From: Pseudonocardia autotrophica
Lineage (GTDB): Bacteria > Actinomycetota > Actinomycetes > Mycobacteriales > Pseudonocardiaceae
Assembly: GCF_003945385.1 (NCBI RefSeq)
Contig: NZ_AP018920.1
Coordinates: forward strand, 5,084,001-5,148,000
Length of the DNA stretch: 64,000 nt
Direction: 5' to 3'
In this document: positions 42,918-51,782 of the stretch, piece after piece
Layout of the letters: each line of letters opens with the position of its first letter
How positions within the stretch are numbered: the first letter of the stretch is position 1
Notes under the pieces: model-generated
What the model saw: only the letters and a program-made list of their open reading frames with translations
Database searches by the model: none
Told to the model about the DNA's origin: nothing
Position numbers and translations under genes: made by a program

Positions 42918-44480
42918 TCAGGCCGGGTGCAGTGTGCGACTCCAGAGCGAGGCGCCGGTCTGGTCGCGCAGGTGCACCGTCAGGGAGGAGCCGTCGCCCG
43001 CCACGTCCAGCTCGCCGAAGTGCTGGAAGCCCTCCAGCGGTGACGCGCCGTCCCGGGCCGGGCCGCGGACGAACTCCGCACGCGGACCGAACGTCGGGTC
43101 CAGCTCGTTCGGCCCGAACGCCCCGGCGTGCAACGGCCCGGACACGAACTCCCAGAACGGGTCGAAGTCGTCGAACGCGGCCCGGTCCGGCGAGTAGTGG
43201 TGGGCGGCGGTGTAGTGCACGTCCGCGGTCACCCAGACGACGTTGCGTACCCCCTTGCGGGCGATCGCGGTCAGCACGCCGGCGATCTCGGACTCCCGCC
43301 CGCTCGGTGGGCCGGGCTCGCCGTTGGCCACGGCCTCCCAGGCGGTGTCGCCGTCCGGGACCTGCACGCCGATCGGCATGTCCGACTGGACGATCTTCCA
43401 GGTGGCCCGGGACGACGCCAGCGACTCGACCAGCCAGCGCGCCTGCTTCTCACCGAGGATCCGCTCGTCGGCACCGGTGTTGACGGTGTTCGGGCCGCGG
43501 TAGCTGCGCATGTCCAGCACGAACACCTCGACGTGCGGGCCGAACGACAGCTTCCGGTACACCCGGCCGTCGACGGCGGTCCGCGGGTCCAGCGGCACCC
43601 ACTCGTGGAACGCCTGGAACCCGCGGGCGGCGAGCACGTCGACCCGCTTCTCGTTGACGTACTGCTCCCCCACCTCGCCGGTGAGGATCTCGCCGGGGTA
43701 CCAGTTGTTGGTGACCTCGTGGTCGTCCCACTGGTTGATCTGGGCGACCGATGCGGTGTAACGGCGCAGGTGGTCGTCGAGCAGGTTGTAGGCGAACTGG
43801 CCGCGGAACTCGGCCAGGCTCTCGGCGACCTTGGCCTTCTCCGGGGTCGTCTCGTTGCGCCAGACCCGGCCGTCGGGCAGTGCGACCGTCTCCTCCAGCG
43901 GGCCGTCGGCGTAGACGGTGTCCCCGCAGTGCAGGAACAGGTCGGGCTCGCGGTCGGCCATCGCAGAGAAGATCGTCATACCGCCGAGGTCGCGGTCGAT
44001 GCCCCAGCCCTGCCCGACGACGTCGCCGGACCACTGGATCCGCACCGGCTCGCCCGGTCCGGGCAGCGCCCGGAACGACCCGGTCAGCGGCTCGCTCGTG
44101 CTGCCGCCGTCGAGGTCCTCGGCGACGACGCGGTAGTGCACGCGGCCGTGCCCGGCCGGCACCCGGAGTTTGCCGGTCAGATCGGTGTCCGGGGTCAGCA
44201 CCGGGCCGGGTATCCGGCGGGCCGCCCGGAACTCCGGGTTGTCGGCGACCTCGACCACCATCCGGGACGGCCGGTCGGCGCGGGTCCACACCAGGCCCGA
44301 GCCGGGCAGCACGTCCCCGGCCTGCACCCCGTGGGTGAGGACGGGTCGGCCCGCCCGGATCAGGCCCGGTCCGGCGGAGGCGGTGGCGGGGAGCCCGAGC
44401 GCCGCGGCGCCGGCGATACCGCCGGCGACCGCGGTGCGCAGCAGGGCGCGGCGGTTGAGGAGCTGTCGTTCGGAGACCAC
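42918..44480 (-). CDS. phoD: PhoD-type alkaline phosphatase/phosphodiesterase, Tat-exported
   Basis: A 520-aa protein with a Tat signal (NRRALLRTAVAGG...ATASAG). The N-terminal PhoD domain starts at VLTHGVQAGDV. Metal-site motifs follow: WSGDVV, HCGDTVYADGP, WDDHEVTNNWY and WVTADVHYTAAHHY. PhoD uses Ca and Fe to release phosphate from phosphodiesters outside the membrane. GTG 44480 gives a normal signal length. It is the only Tat phosphatase here; no PhoP box was recognised. Confidence 0.93.
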   Translation of the reverse strand: MVSERQLLNRRALLRTAVAGGIAGAAALGLPATASAGPGLIRAGRPVLTHGVQAGDVLPGSGLVWTRADRPSRMVVEVADNPEFRAARRIPGPVLTPDTDLTGKLRVPAGHGRVHYRVVAEDLDGGSTSEPLTGSFRALPGPGEPVRIQWSGDVVGQGWGIDRDLGGMTIFSAMADREPDLFLHCGDTVYADGPLEETVALPDGRVWRNETTPEKAKVAESLAEFRGQFAYNLLDDHLRRYTASVAQINQWDDHEVTNNWYPGEILTGEVGEQYVNEKRVDVLAARGFQAFHEWVPLDPRTAVDGRVYRKLSFGPHVEVFVLDMRSYRGPNTVNTGADERILGEKQARWLVESLASSRATWKIVQSDMPIGVQVPDGDTAWEAVANGEPGPPSGRESEIAGVLTAIARKGVRNVVWVTADVHYTAAHHYSPDRAAFDDFDPFWEFVSGPLHAGAFGPNELDPTFGPRAEFVRGPARDGASPLEGFQHFGELDVAGDGSSLTVHLRDQTGASLWSRTLHPA

Positions 44481-44560
44481 GACCGCTGATGCTCACCCGT
44501 CCGGATGACCGCGTACCCCCGTCCGGCTGACGACCGGATGAACGTCGGGCGCCCGGCTCG

Positions 44561-44704
44561 TCAGCCGAACAGGGCGGGGATCTTCAGCACCAGCTGGTAG
44601 AGGCCGTAGGCGAACGGCACCCCGACCCAGATCCACGCCAGCACGGCGCCGACCCACTGCATCGGCCCCCACGCGGCGGCCCCGGTGATCTCCGGTGTGC
44701 TCAC
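44561..44704 (-). CDS. MFS transporter small subunit
   Basis: A 47-aa single-span protein: GAAAWGPMQWVGAVLAWIW followed by VGVPFAYGLYQLVLKIPALF. Its GTG start overlaps the stop of the OFA-type MFS gene (GTGA). Small proteins of this type are annotated as accessory subunits of oxalate/formate-antiporter-like MFS carriers. It is easily missed because of its size. Confidence 0.75.
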   Translation of the reverse strand: MSTPEITGAAAWGPMQWVGAVLAWIWVGVPFAYGLYQLVLKIPALFG

Positions 44705-46098
44705 GACTGCGCTCCCTTCGACTCGGCGGCGGCACGGTCGGCCGGTGCGTCCGGCTCCGGCTCGTGGTGCTTCGCGTCCACCGGCTTGATCAGCTCGTTG
44801 CAGACGAAGGCGATCACGAGCAGCACGATCATGATCGCGAACGCCGTGGTGTAGCGGCCAGGGCCCTCGACCCCGGCGTCGATCCGGGCGTCGGCGATCG
44901 CGTTCACGATCAGTGGCCCGAGCACACCGGCCGTCGACCAGGCCGTCAGCAGCCGGCCGTGGATCGCGCCGACCTGGTAGGTGCCGAACAGATCCCGCAG
45001 GTATGCCGGGACGGTGGCGAACCCGGCGCCGTAGAACGACAGGATCAGCACCGACGCGACCAGGAACAACGCCCTGCTCTGGTTCGGGACGAGCGTGATC
45101 AGCAGATACAGCAGCGCACCGACACCCAGGTAGATGCGGTACATGTTCTTGCGGCCCAGCACGTCGGACAGCGACGACCAGGCGATCCGGCCCAGCGAGT
45201 TCGCCAACGACAGGATCGAGACGAACCCGACGGCCGCGGCGGCCAGTGTCTCGGCCGTGCCGGTCTCCGCGAAGAAGTCCTGGAAGATCGGGTTGGCCCG
45301 CTCCAGGATGCCGATGCCGGCCGTCACGTTGAAGCAGAGGACCACCCAGAGCAGCCAGAACTGCGGTGTCCGCAGCGCGTTGCGGGCCGACACCTGACCG
45401 GCCGAGATCATCCCCGACTTCTTCGCCTGGCTCGGCGTCCAGCCGGCCGGCGCCCAGCCCTCGGCGGGCACCCGGATGAGCAGCCAGCCCACCGACATGA
45501 ACACCAGATAGATGGCGCCCATCGCCAGGAAGGTGTTGCCGATCCCCGGCACCGACGGCGTGTCACCGCTGGCCCCGAACGTGGACAGCAACGACGCGGT
45601 CAGTGGCGATGCGATGAGCGCGCCACCGCCGAATCCCATGATGGCCAGGCCGGTCGCCAGCCCCGGCCGGTCCGGGAACCACTTGATCAGCGTGGACACC
45701 GGGGAGATGTAGCCGACCCCGAGCCCGATCCCGCCGACGAAGCCGTAACCCAGCACCACCAGCCAGAACCAGCCCAGGTGCAACCCGATCCCGGAGATCA
45801 TGAACCCGGACACGAAGCACGTCGTCGCGACGACCATCGCCCAGCGCGGACCGTTCGCGTCGACCTTGGTACCGAACAGTGCGGACGACAGCCCGAGCAT
45901 GATGATCGCGAGCGTGAACGGCAGCGCGCTCGCGACACCCGAGATGTCCAGCCCGCTCTCCAGCGGCGCCTTGAACGCACTCCACGCGTACGCCTGGCCG
46001 ATCGCCAGATGGATGGACAGCGCGGCCGGCGGAACGAGCCAGCGGCTCCATCCCGGCGGTGCGACGATGCGCTCCCTCGTCAGAAACCCGGCCGTCAT
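44701..46098 (-). CDS. OFA-family MFS transporter (oxalate:formate antiporter-like)
   Basis: A 465-aa carrier with 12 predicted membrane segments. OFA-type features are HLAIGQAYAWSAFKAPLE in the first helix, GYGFVGGIGLGVGYISPVSTLIKWFPD and the later WSSLSDVLGRKNMYR loop. Substrates of the family are small carboxylates. ATG 46098 has an ideal GAAGGAGG site. The gene is followed by its small subunit. Upstream lie a short palindrome and a direct repeat that may be operators. The exact substrate is unknown. Confidence 0.9.
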   Translation of the reverse strand: MTAGFLTRERIVAPPGWSRWLVPPAALSIHLAIGQAYAWSAFKAPLESGLDISGVASALPFTLAIIMLGLSSALFGTKVDANGPRWAMVVATTCFVSGFMISGIGLHLGWFWLVVLGYGFVGGIGLGVGYISPVSTLIKWFPDRPGLATGLAIMGFGGGALIASPLTASLLSTFGASGDTPSVPGIGNTFLAMGAIYLVFMSVGWLLIRVPAEGWAPAGWTPSQAKKSGMISAGQVSARNALRTPQFWLLWVVLCFNVTAGIGILERANPIFQDFFAETGTAETLAAAAVGFVSILSLANSLGRIAWSSLSDVLGRKNMYRIYLGVGALLYLLITLVPNQSRALFLVASVLILSFYGAGFATVPAYLRDLFGTYQVGAIHGRLLTAWSTAGVLGPLIVNAIADARIDAGVEGPGRYTTAFAIMIVLLVIAFVCNELIKPVDAKHHEPEPDAPADRAAAESKGAQS

Positions 46099-46121
46099 CG
46101 GCCCTCCTTCAAGCTCGTTGA

Positions 46122-46167
46122 TAGCGCAACGCTAAGTAGCCGTTCGGAGTAGAGCAACCGGAGTAGA
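46122..46167. promoter_or_regulatory. palindrome and direct repeat upstream of the OFA transporter
   Basis: TAGCG-CAA-CGCTA (46122-46134) is a perfect 5-bp-arm palindrome 24 bases before the start. CGGAGTAGA occurs twice, at 46145-46153 and 46159-46167, 14 bases apart. Both lie in the promoter zone and suggest regulation by a dimeric factor; no regulator gene adjoins. Confidence 0.4.
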
Positions 46168-46194
46168 CGTCGATCTGATCACCCGTCGCACACA

Positions 46195-46236
46195 CGACGA
46201 CGCCGGCCCCACCACAGGGTGGGACCGGCGTCGTCG
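46195..46236. terminator. clpX terminator hairpin
   Basis: A 19-bp stem with one G-T-type mismatch (46195-46213 with 46218-46236) and a 4-base loop, 17 bases beyond the clpX stop. Confidence 0.75.
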
Positions 46237-46253
46237 ATACCGGACGTACGTAC

Positions 46254-47546
46254 TCAGGCAGAACGGTCGCGGCGCTCCCGGCGTGGGGACTGCGTCCGCG
46301 GGACGATCGTCGGGTTGACGTTCTCCTTGACGGTCTCCGCGGTGACCACGACCTTGGCGACGTCGTCCCGGCTCGGGATGTCGTACATCACCGGGAGAAG
46401 CACCTCCTCCATGATCGCCCGCAGGCCACGGGCGCCGGTACCGCGCAGGATCGCCTGGTCGGCCACCGCATCGAGAGCGTCCTCGGCGAAGTCGAGCTCC
46501 ACACCGTCCATCTCGAACAGCTTGCGGTACTGCTTCACCAGCGCGTTGCGCGGCTCGGTCAGGATCTTGACCAGGGCGTCCTTGTCGAGCGATGTCACCG
46601 AGGCGACGATCGGCAGCCGCCCGATGAACTCGGGGATCAGGCCGAACCGGATCAGGTCCTCGGGGAGGGTCTCGGCGAACCGCTCCGCGGAGTCCATGTC
46701 CTTCTTCGAGCGGATGTCCGCGCCGAAGCCGATGCCGGACTGGCCGACCCGCTCACCGATGATCCGCTCCAGCCCGGCGAACGCACCGGCCACGATGAAC
46801 AGGACGTTCGTAGTGTCGATCTGGATGAACTCCTGGTGCGGGTGCTTGCGGCCGCCCTGCGGCGGGACGCTCGCGGTGGTCCCCTCCAGGATCTTCAGCA
46901 GCGCCTGCTGGACACCCTCGCCGGAGACGTCCCGGGTGATCGACGGGTTCTCCGACTTGCGGGCGATCTTGTCGACCTCGTCGATGTAGATGATCCCGGT
47001 CTCGGCCCGCTTCACGTCGTAGTCCGCGGCCTGGATCAGCTTCAGCAGGATGTTCTCGACATCCTCACCGACGTAGCCGGCCTCGGTGAGTGCCGTCGCG
47101 TCGGCGATGGCGAACGGGACGTTCAGCAGCTTGGCCAGGGTCTGCGCGAGGTAGGTCTTGCCGCAGCCGGTGGGGCCGAGCATCAGGATGTTCGACTTGG
47201 CGATCTCGATGCCGTCGCCGCCGTCGCCACCGCTCGCGCGGTTCCGCTCACCGGCCTGGATGCGCTTGTAGTGGTTGTAGACCGCCACCGAGAGCGTGCG
47301 CTTGGTGACGGACTGACCGACGACGTACTGGTCCAGGAACTCATGGATCTCGGCGGGTTTGGGAAGCTCGTCGAGCTTCACCTCACCGGCCTCGGCCAGC
47401 TCTTCCTCGATGATCTCGTTGCAGAGATCGATGCACTCGTCGCAGATGTAGACGCCGGGGCCGGCGATGAGCTTCTTGACCTGCTTCTGGCTCTTCCCGC
47501 AGAACGAGCACTTCAGCAGGTCCCCGCCGTCGCCGATGCGTGCCAT
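46254..47546 (-). CDS. clpX: ATP-dependent Clp protease ATP-binding subunit ClpX
   Basis: A 430-aa AAA+ unfoldase. The N-terminal zinc-binding domain has Cys13/Cys16/Cys35/Cys38, Walker A is GPTGCGKT, Walker B is [10 protein letters not shown], the ClpP-contact loop is IGFGAD, and sensor 2 is [10 protein letters not shown]. It feeds substrates to ClpP1P2, encoded upstream on the same strand. ATG 47546 is the family start. A 239-base gap with a strong hairpin separates it from clpP2, so it probably has its own promoter. Confidence 0.96.
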   Translation of the reverse strand: MARIGDGGDLLKCSFCGKSQKQVKKLIAGPGVYICDECIDLCNEIIEEELAEAGEVKLDELPKPAEIHEFLDQYVVGQSVTKRTLSVAVYNHYKRIQAGERNRASGGDGGDGIEIAKSNILMLGPTGCGKTYLAQTLAKLLNVPFAIADATALTEAGYVGEDVENILLKLIQAADYDVKRAETGIIYIDEVDKIARKSENPSITRDVSGEGVQQALLKILEGTTASVPPQGGRKHPHQEFIQIDTTNVLFIVAGAFAGLERIIGERVGQSGIGFGADIRSKKDMDSAERFAETLPEDLIRFGLIPEFIGRLPIVASVTSLDKDALVKILTEPRNALVKQYRKLFEMDGVELDFAEDALDAVADQAILRGTGARGLRAIMEEVLLPVMYDIPSRDDVAKVVVTAETVKENVNPTIVPRTQSPRRERRDRSA

Positions 47547-47692
47547 AGGTGTCGATCCCCAGTCCTGGTCCGGCGTTCTCGCGTCTGCCCGTCCGACGAG
47601 CCGGAGCTCGACCGACGCGGCGTGGCTCCGACTTCTTTCCGCAGGCCCCCGAAGCCACGTCGAGGTCTCCGGAAGAGACGGTACCTGCCCGG

Positions 47693-47736
47693 ACCCGCCG
47701 CCGGGGACTCCCGAGGAGTCCGATTCGGCGGCGGGT
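47693..47736. terminator. two-tier hairpin between clpP2 and clpX
   Basis: An outer 11-bp stem (47693-47703 with 47726-47736) encloses an inner 6-bp stem (47705-47710 with 47716-47721). It lies 50 bases after the clpP2 stop and could reduce read-through into clpX. Confidence 0.6.
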
Positions 47737-47785
47737 CGGCGGGCGGTCACCGGTGGCGCGGCCGCCACCGATGACCGGATATCGC

Positions 47786-48478
47786 TTACCTGCCGCTGGT
47801 GGCGGACAGCTTCCTGCTCTGCACGATCTCGTCGACCAGGCCGTAGTCCTTGGCCTCCTCGGCCGTCAGGATCTTGTCCCGGTCGATGTCCTCGCGCACC
47901 TGCTCGGCAGTGCGGTTCGAGTGCCGCGCGATGACCTCCTCCATCCGCTTACGGATGCGGGAGATCTCGGTCGCCTGGATCTCCAGGTCCGACACCTGGC
48001 CGTAGACGCCCTGGGTGGCCGGCTGGTGGATCAGGATGCGGGCGTTCTCGACCGCCATCCGGCGCCCCGGGGTGCCGGCGCACAGCAGCACGGCCGCCGC
48101 CGACGCCGCCTGCCCGAGGCAGACCGTCTGGATGTCCGGGCGGATGAACTGCATCGTGTCGTAGATCGCCATCAGCGACGTGAAGGACCCGCCCGGCGAG
48201 TTGATGTACAGCGAGATCTCGCGGTCCGGGTCCAGCGACTCGAGCACCAGCAACTGCGCCATGGTGTCGTTCGCCGAGGTGTCGTTGATCTGCTCACCGA
48301 GGAAGATGATGCGCTCCTCGAAGAGCTTGTTGTACGGGTTCGACTCCTTGACCCCGTAGCTGGTGCGCTCCACGTAGGACGGCAGCACGTACCGGGCACG
48401 GGCCGGGTCCGGCGCGTAACCGCCGGGTCCGCGCAGGTCGGCCATCGACTCGGGGTGGCGCGGATCGAAGGTGCTCAT
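47786..48478 (-). CDS. clpP2: ATP-dependent Clp protease proteolytic subunit ClpP2
   Basis: A 230-aa serine protease. Catalytic Ser126 is in [12 protein letters not shown], His151 is in ILIHQP, and an Asp follows in the [18 protein letters not shown] region. Actinobacteria use a mixed ClpP1P2 complex, and gene order (tig, clpP1, clpP2, clpX) identifies this copy as ClpP2. Its ATG is fused to the clpP1 stop (TGATG). The 45-residue extension before [10 protein letters not shown] is typical of the second subunit. Confidence 0.95.
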   Translation of the reverse strand: MSTFDPRHPESMADLRGPGGYAPDPARARYVLPSYVERTSYGVKESNPYNKLFEERIIFLGEQINDTSANDTMAQLLVLESLDPDREISLYINSPGGSFTSLMAIYDTMQFIRPDIQTVCLGQAASAAAVLLCAGTPGRRMAVENARILIHQPATQGVYGQVSDLEIQATEISRIRKRMEEVIARHSNRTAEQVREDIDRDKILTAEEAKDYGLVDEIVQSRKLSATSGR

Positions 48479-49131
48479 CAGGCGCTCCCGTTCTGCGATC
48501 CCGCGCCCGGCGCCCGGCCGGCGTGGGTCACGACATGATCGACGAAGCCGTACTCGAGGGCCTCCTGCGCCGAGAACCAGCGGTCCCGGTCGGAGTCCCG
48601 CTCGATGGTCTCGACGGTCTGGCCGGTGTGCTGGGCGATCAGCTCCGCCATCTCCTTCTTGGTGCGGCGGAACTGCTCGGCCTGGATCGTGATGTCGGCT
48701 TCGGTGCCGCCGACGCCCGCCGAGGGCTGGTGCATCATGATCCGCGCGTGCGGCAGCGCGAAGCGCTTGCCGGGGGCTCCCGCGGAGAGCAGGAACTGCC
48801 CCATCGACGCGGCCATACCCATCACCGTGGTCGACACGTCGCACGGGACCAGGTTCATCGTGTCGAAGACGGCCATGCCGTCGGTGACCGATCCACCCGG
48901 GGAGTTGATGTAGAGCTCGATGTCCTTGTCGGGGTCCTCGGCCGCGAGCAGCAGCATCTGCGCCGCGATCCGGTTCGAGATCTCCGCGTCGACCTGCTGA
49001 CCGAGCACGATGATCCGCTGCTGCAGCAGCCGCTCGTACACCGAGTCGGACAGCGACATGGCGCTGATTCCGGACCGCATCTGCGACCCGGTACCGCGGC
49101 CCTGGAGCGGGCCGGTGTCCTGCTGGCTCAC
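48478..49131 (-). CDS. clpP1: ATP-dependent Clp protease proteolytic subunit ClpP1
   Basis: A 217-aa serine protease with Ser109 in GMAASMGQFLL, His134 in IMMHQPSAG and Asp near 183 (DSDRDRWFSAQEALEYG). The GTG at 49131 with an AGGG site is preferred; ATG at 49080 (MRSGISAM) or 49059 would trim 17-24 disordered residues. It is first of clpP1-clpP2. A ClgR-type box lies about 190 bases upstream. Confidence 0.92.
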   Translation of the reverse strand: MSQQDTGPLQGRGTGSQMRSGISAMSLSDSVYERLLQQRIIVLGQQVDAEISNRIAAQMLLLAAEDPDKDIELYINSPGGSVTDGMAVFDTMNLVPCDVSTTVMGMAASMGQFLLSAGAPGKRFALPHARIMMHQPSAGVGGTEADITIQAEQFRRTKKEMAELIAQHTGQTVETIERDSDRDRWFSAQEALEYGFVDHVVTHAGRAPGAGSQNGSA

Positions 49132-49318
49132 TTCACCCTGCTTTCCGAAGTCTCGTCCGGCCTGCGCGGGACGCCGGCCGGATCGGAGAAAGTCTTCCTC
49201 TGGATCGCTCTCGTTCTCCGGTTGTCGGGTCTTGCGAACCCGCTCCGGCCCTTGTCGGGACCGGTTCGGAGCCGACCCTACGCGGACCGGCGGGCCCACG
49301 TGGGGAGCAACGCCCGAT

Positions 49319-49332
49319 GTTCGCCGAGAGCG
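49319..49332. promoter_or_regulatory. ClgR-type operator upstream of clpP1P2
   Basis: GTTCGC-CGAGA-GCG matches the Streptomyces ClgR consensus GTTCGC-N5-GCG and the corynebacterial core CGCYNANRGCG. ClgR activates clp genes in Actinobacteria. It sits in the 270-base gap between tig and clpP1. Confidence 0.65.
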
Positions 49333-49401
49333 CACCGACCGGGCCGCCGGAGCGCCGACCGGACGTACCGATCGGCGCCCCGGCAGGGCCGGACGGCCAG
49401 G

Positions 49402-50883
49402 TCAGGCCTTGACGTCGGCCTTGTCGCCGGCCGCGTCGCCCGCACCGTCGGCGTCCGCCGCAGCGGTGTCGTCGGCGGTGTCGGCAGTGTCATCGGAGGA
49501 CTCCACGACCTCGCCGGGGACCTCCTCGACGATCTCGGCGTCGTCGTCCGACCCGAGCAGGTCGGACAGGTCGACGGCGTCACCGTTGGGCAGCGTCACC
49601 GACGCCGACCGCACGGCCGTGATCAGCGCCTTGGAGCGGCGCACGTCCTGGTAGATCACGCCGAGCTGGCCGGCCTGCTGGATCTGCTGGACGAACTGCT
49701 CGGGCGGCATGCCGTACTGCTGGGCCTGGTAGACGATCCGCTCGGTGAGCTCCTGGTCGCCGACCGAGATCTCCTCGGAGTCGGCCAGCGCGTCCAGCAC
49801 CAGGCGGTACCGGACGGCCTTCTCCGCCTCCTCGCGGTTCTCCGCGTCGAACTGCTCGCGGGTCTTGTCCTGCGAGGACAGGAACTCGGCGAACTTCTCC
49901 TCGTCGTGGTCGAAGGCGTGCACCGCGTCGTGCGAGCGGGTGTCCACCTCGGCCTGGACGACGCTCTCCGGCAGCGGGACCGGGTCCTCGCCGACCCGGG
50001 CGCCCTCGACGAGCTTGTCGAGCAGCCGGTCGCGGGCCTGCGCGGCCTGCTCCATCCGCTTCGACTGGCCGAGCCGCTCGCGCAGGTTCTCGGTCAGCTC
50101 GTCCAGCGTGTCGAACTCGGACGCGAGCTGGGCGAACTCGTCGTCGGCGTCGGGCAGGTGCCGCTCCTTGACCGCGGTCACCTTGACGGTGATCTCGGCC
50201 TCGCGGTCGGCGTACTCGCCGGCGACCAGCGTGGAGGTGAAGGTCTTCTCCTCCTCGGCCGACATGCCCTGCAGCGCCTCGTCGATGCCCTCGATCAGGC
50301 CGCCCTGGCCGACCTCGTACGAGAAGCCGGTGGTGGTGGCCTCCTCGATCTCCTTGCCGTCGACGGCCGCGGAGAGGTCGATCTGGACGTAGTCGCCGTC
50401 CGCGGCGGGACGCTCGACACCGGCCAGGGTGCCGAAACGGGCCCGCAGCTGGTCGAGCTGCTCGGTCACATCGGACTCGGCGACCTCGGTCTCGTCGACC
50501 TCGACGGTCAGGCCGGCCAGGTCGGGGAGCTCGATCTCCGGGCGGACGTCGACCTCGGCGGTGAACGCCAGGCGCTCACCGTCGGCGATCTCGGTGACCT
50601 CGATCTCGGGGCGGCCGATCGGGGTGACGTCCTCGGACGACACCACGGCCTCCTGGTACTTCGTCGGGATCGCGTTGTTCACGACCTCGTCGAGGACCGG
50701 GCCGCGGCCGATGCGGGCCTCCAGGATGCGGGCCGGCGCCTTGCCCGGGCGGAAGCCGGGGATGCGGACCTGCTCGGCGATCTTCTTGTACGCGCGGTCG
50801 AAGTCGGGCTTGAGCTCGTCGAACGGCACCTCGACGTTGATCCGGACGCGCGTCGGGCTGAGGTGCTCGACGGTGCTCTTCAC
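49402..50883 (-). CDS. tig: trigger factor chaperone / peptidyl-prolyl isomerase
   Basis: A 493-aa protein. The ribosome-binding N-domain has the signature PGFRPGKAP near residues 42-50, the FKBP-type domain follows (GDYVQIDLSAAVDGKEIE...VGQGGLIEGIDEAL), and the helical C-domain ends in an acidic Asp/Ala tail of about 45 residues. It folds nascent chains. GTG 50883 has AAGGAG eight bases upstream. Confidence 0.95.
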   Translation of the reverse strand: MKSTVEHLSPTRVRINVEVPFDELKPDFDRAYKKIAEQVRIPGFRPGKAPARILEARIGRGPVLDEVVNNAIPTKYQEAVVSSEDVTPIGRPEIEVTEIADGERLAFTAEVDVRPEIELPDLAGLTVEVDETEVAESDVTEQLDQLRARFGTLAGVERPAADGDYVQIDLSAAVDGKEIEEATTTGFSYEVGQGGLIEGIDEALQGMSAEEEKTFTSTLVAGEYADREAEITVKVTAVKERHLPDADDEFAQLASEFDTLDELTENLRERLGQSKRMEQAAQARDRLLDKLVEGARVGEDPVPLPESVVQAEVDTRSHDAVHAFDHDEEKFAEFLSSQDKTREQFDAENREEAEKAVRYRLVLDALADSEEISVGDQELTERIVYQAQQYGMPPEQFVQQIQQAGQLGVIYQDVRRSKALITAVRSASVTLPNGDAVDLSDLLGSDDDAEIVEEVPGEVVESSDDTADTADDTAAADADGAGDAAGDKADVKA

Positions 50884-51003
50884 GGTGGAACTCCTTGGGC
50901 GGTACGGCTGTACGAACGGGCCGCATGGGAGCGGCCCCCGGTCTGTGCTGTGACCCACCTGCCGGTACGGCGGACGACCTCGCAGGTCGCTCCTGGCCGG
51001 GTG

Positions 51004-51024
51004 CGAGCACGTCGGACGTGCTCG
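51004..51024. promoter_or_regulatory. perfect hairpin in the region upstream of tig
   Basis: CGAGCACGT-cgg-ACGTGCTCG, a 9-bp stem with a 3-base loop, between the Asp23-like gene (ends 51091) and tig (starts 50883). It may be the terminator of the former or an operator. Confidence 0.45.
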
Positions 51025-51090
51025 GGTGGCGGTGGGGCGCCCGCGCGAGTCTAGGCGAGGCCGGTCACGTCGCGTCGGGCCGGGCGTAGG

Positions 51091-51384
51091 TCACGTCGCA
51101 ACCGCACCGACGTCGGCCACGGTGACCTCCACCTCGAGGGTCTCGTCGCCGAGCACTCCGCGGACGCCGGCGGCGACCTCGTCGGCTATCTCACCGAACG
51201 GCCTGCCCAGCGCGACGACCACCGCGATCTCCACCGGGTCCCCCAGTCGCACGCCGTACACCCGCAGGCCCGGCAGGTAGGAGGCGACGGTGCCGAACGG
51301 GCCGCCGTCGAGCCGCAGCACGGAAGGATGCTGCAGGACGGCCGCCGCCACGTCCTCGGGCCCGGGGCCCGTCCGCTCGGTCAC
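51091..51384 (-). CDS. Asp23/Gls24-like small protein
   Basis: A 97-aa protein with the second half of an Asp23/Gls24 domain: VYGVRLGDPVEIAVVVALGR, then PFGEIADEVAAGVRGVL and a final VEVTVADVG. Asp23 family members bind at the membrane and mark envelope or alkaline stress. It lies downstream of CsbD on the same strand, across a terminator hairpin, and beside a divergent operon with two further Asp23-like genes. GTG 51384 is the start. Confidence 0.7.
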   Translation of the reverse strand: MTERTGPGPEDVAAAVLQHPSVLRLDGGPFGTVASYLPGLRVYGVRLGDPVEIAVVVALGRPFGEIADEVAAGVRGVLGDETLEVEVTVADVGAVAT

Positions 51385-51432
51385 CCGGGCACCTTAGCGA
51401 CACCGGAGCGCGACCGCCGGGCCCGCACACGG

Positions 51433-51462
51433 CGGCGCCCCCGGACGGATCCGGGGGCGCCG
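51433..51462. terminator. terminator hairpin between csbD and the Asp23-like gene
   Basis: A perfect 13-bp stem (51433-51445 with 51450-51462) and 4-base loop, 22 bases after the csbD stop. Confidence 0.75.
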
Positions 51463-51483
51463 ACGGCGACGAGTCGTCGGAGC

Positions 51484-51660
51484 TCAGTCCTTCGTGAAGG
51501 TGTCCTTGATCTTCTCGCCGGCCTGCTTGAGGTTGCCGCTGGCCTGGTCGACCTTGCCCTCGGCCTGCAGGTCCTTGTCGTCGGTGGCCTCGCCGGCGGC
51601 CTCCTTGGCCTTACCGCCGAGCTCCTCGGTCTTGTTGCTGATCTTGTCTCCGAGTCCCAT
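51484..51660 (-). CDS. csbD: CsbD family stress protein
   Basis: A 58-aa hydrophilic protein: MGLGDKISNKTEELGGKAKEAAGE, DDKDLQAEGKVDQASGNLKQAG. This is the CsbD pattern of general-stress proteins of unknown mechanism. Strong GGAGGGG upstream of ATG 51660. It diverges from a sigma-factor gene, so the 122-base gap between them may hold a sigma-dependent promoter. Confidence 0.92.
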   Translation of the reverse strand: MGLGDKISNKTEELGGKAKEAAGEATDDKDLQAEGKVDQASGNLKQAGEKIKDTFTKD

Positions 51661-51782
51661 GAGCGGTTCCCCTCCGGAGTGCGTGTCCGACGGGCGCGCG
51701 GACCGTGCCCTCGCTACCGTCGCTGTCCCGAGGCGGGTACCCCACCGACCCGTTCTCACACATCGAGGAGCGATGCACGCAC

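Noticed and set aside
50936-51060. A tRNA gene between the Asp23-like gene and tig
   Set aside because: The hairpin at 51004-51024 has no cloverleaf, T-loop or acceptor stem around it.
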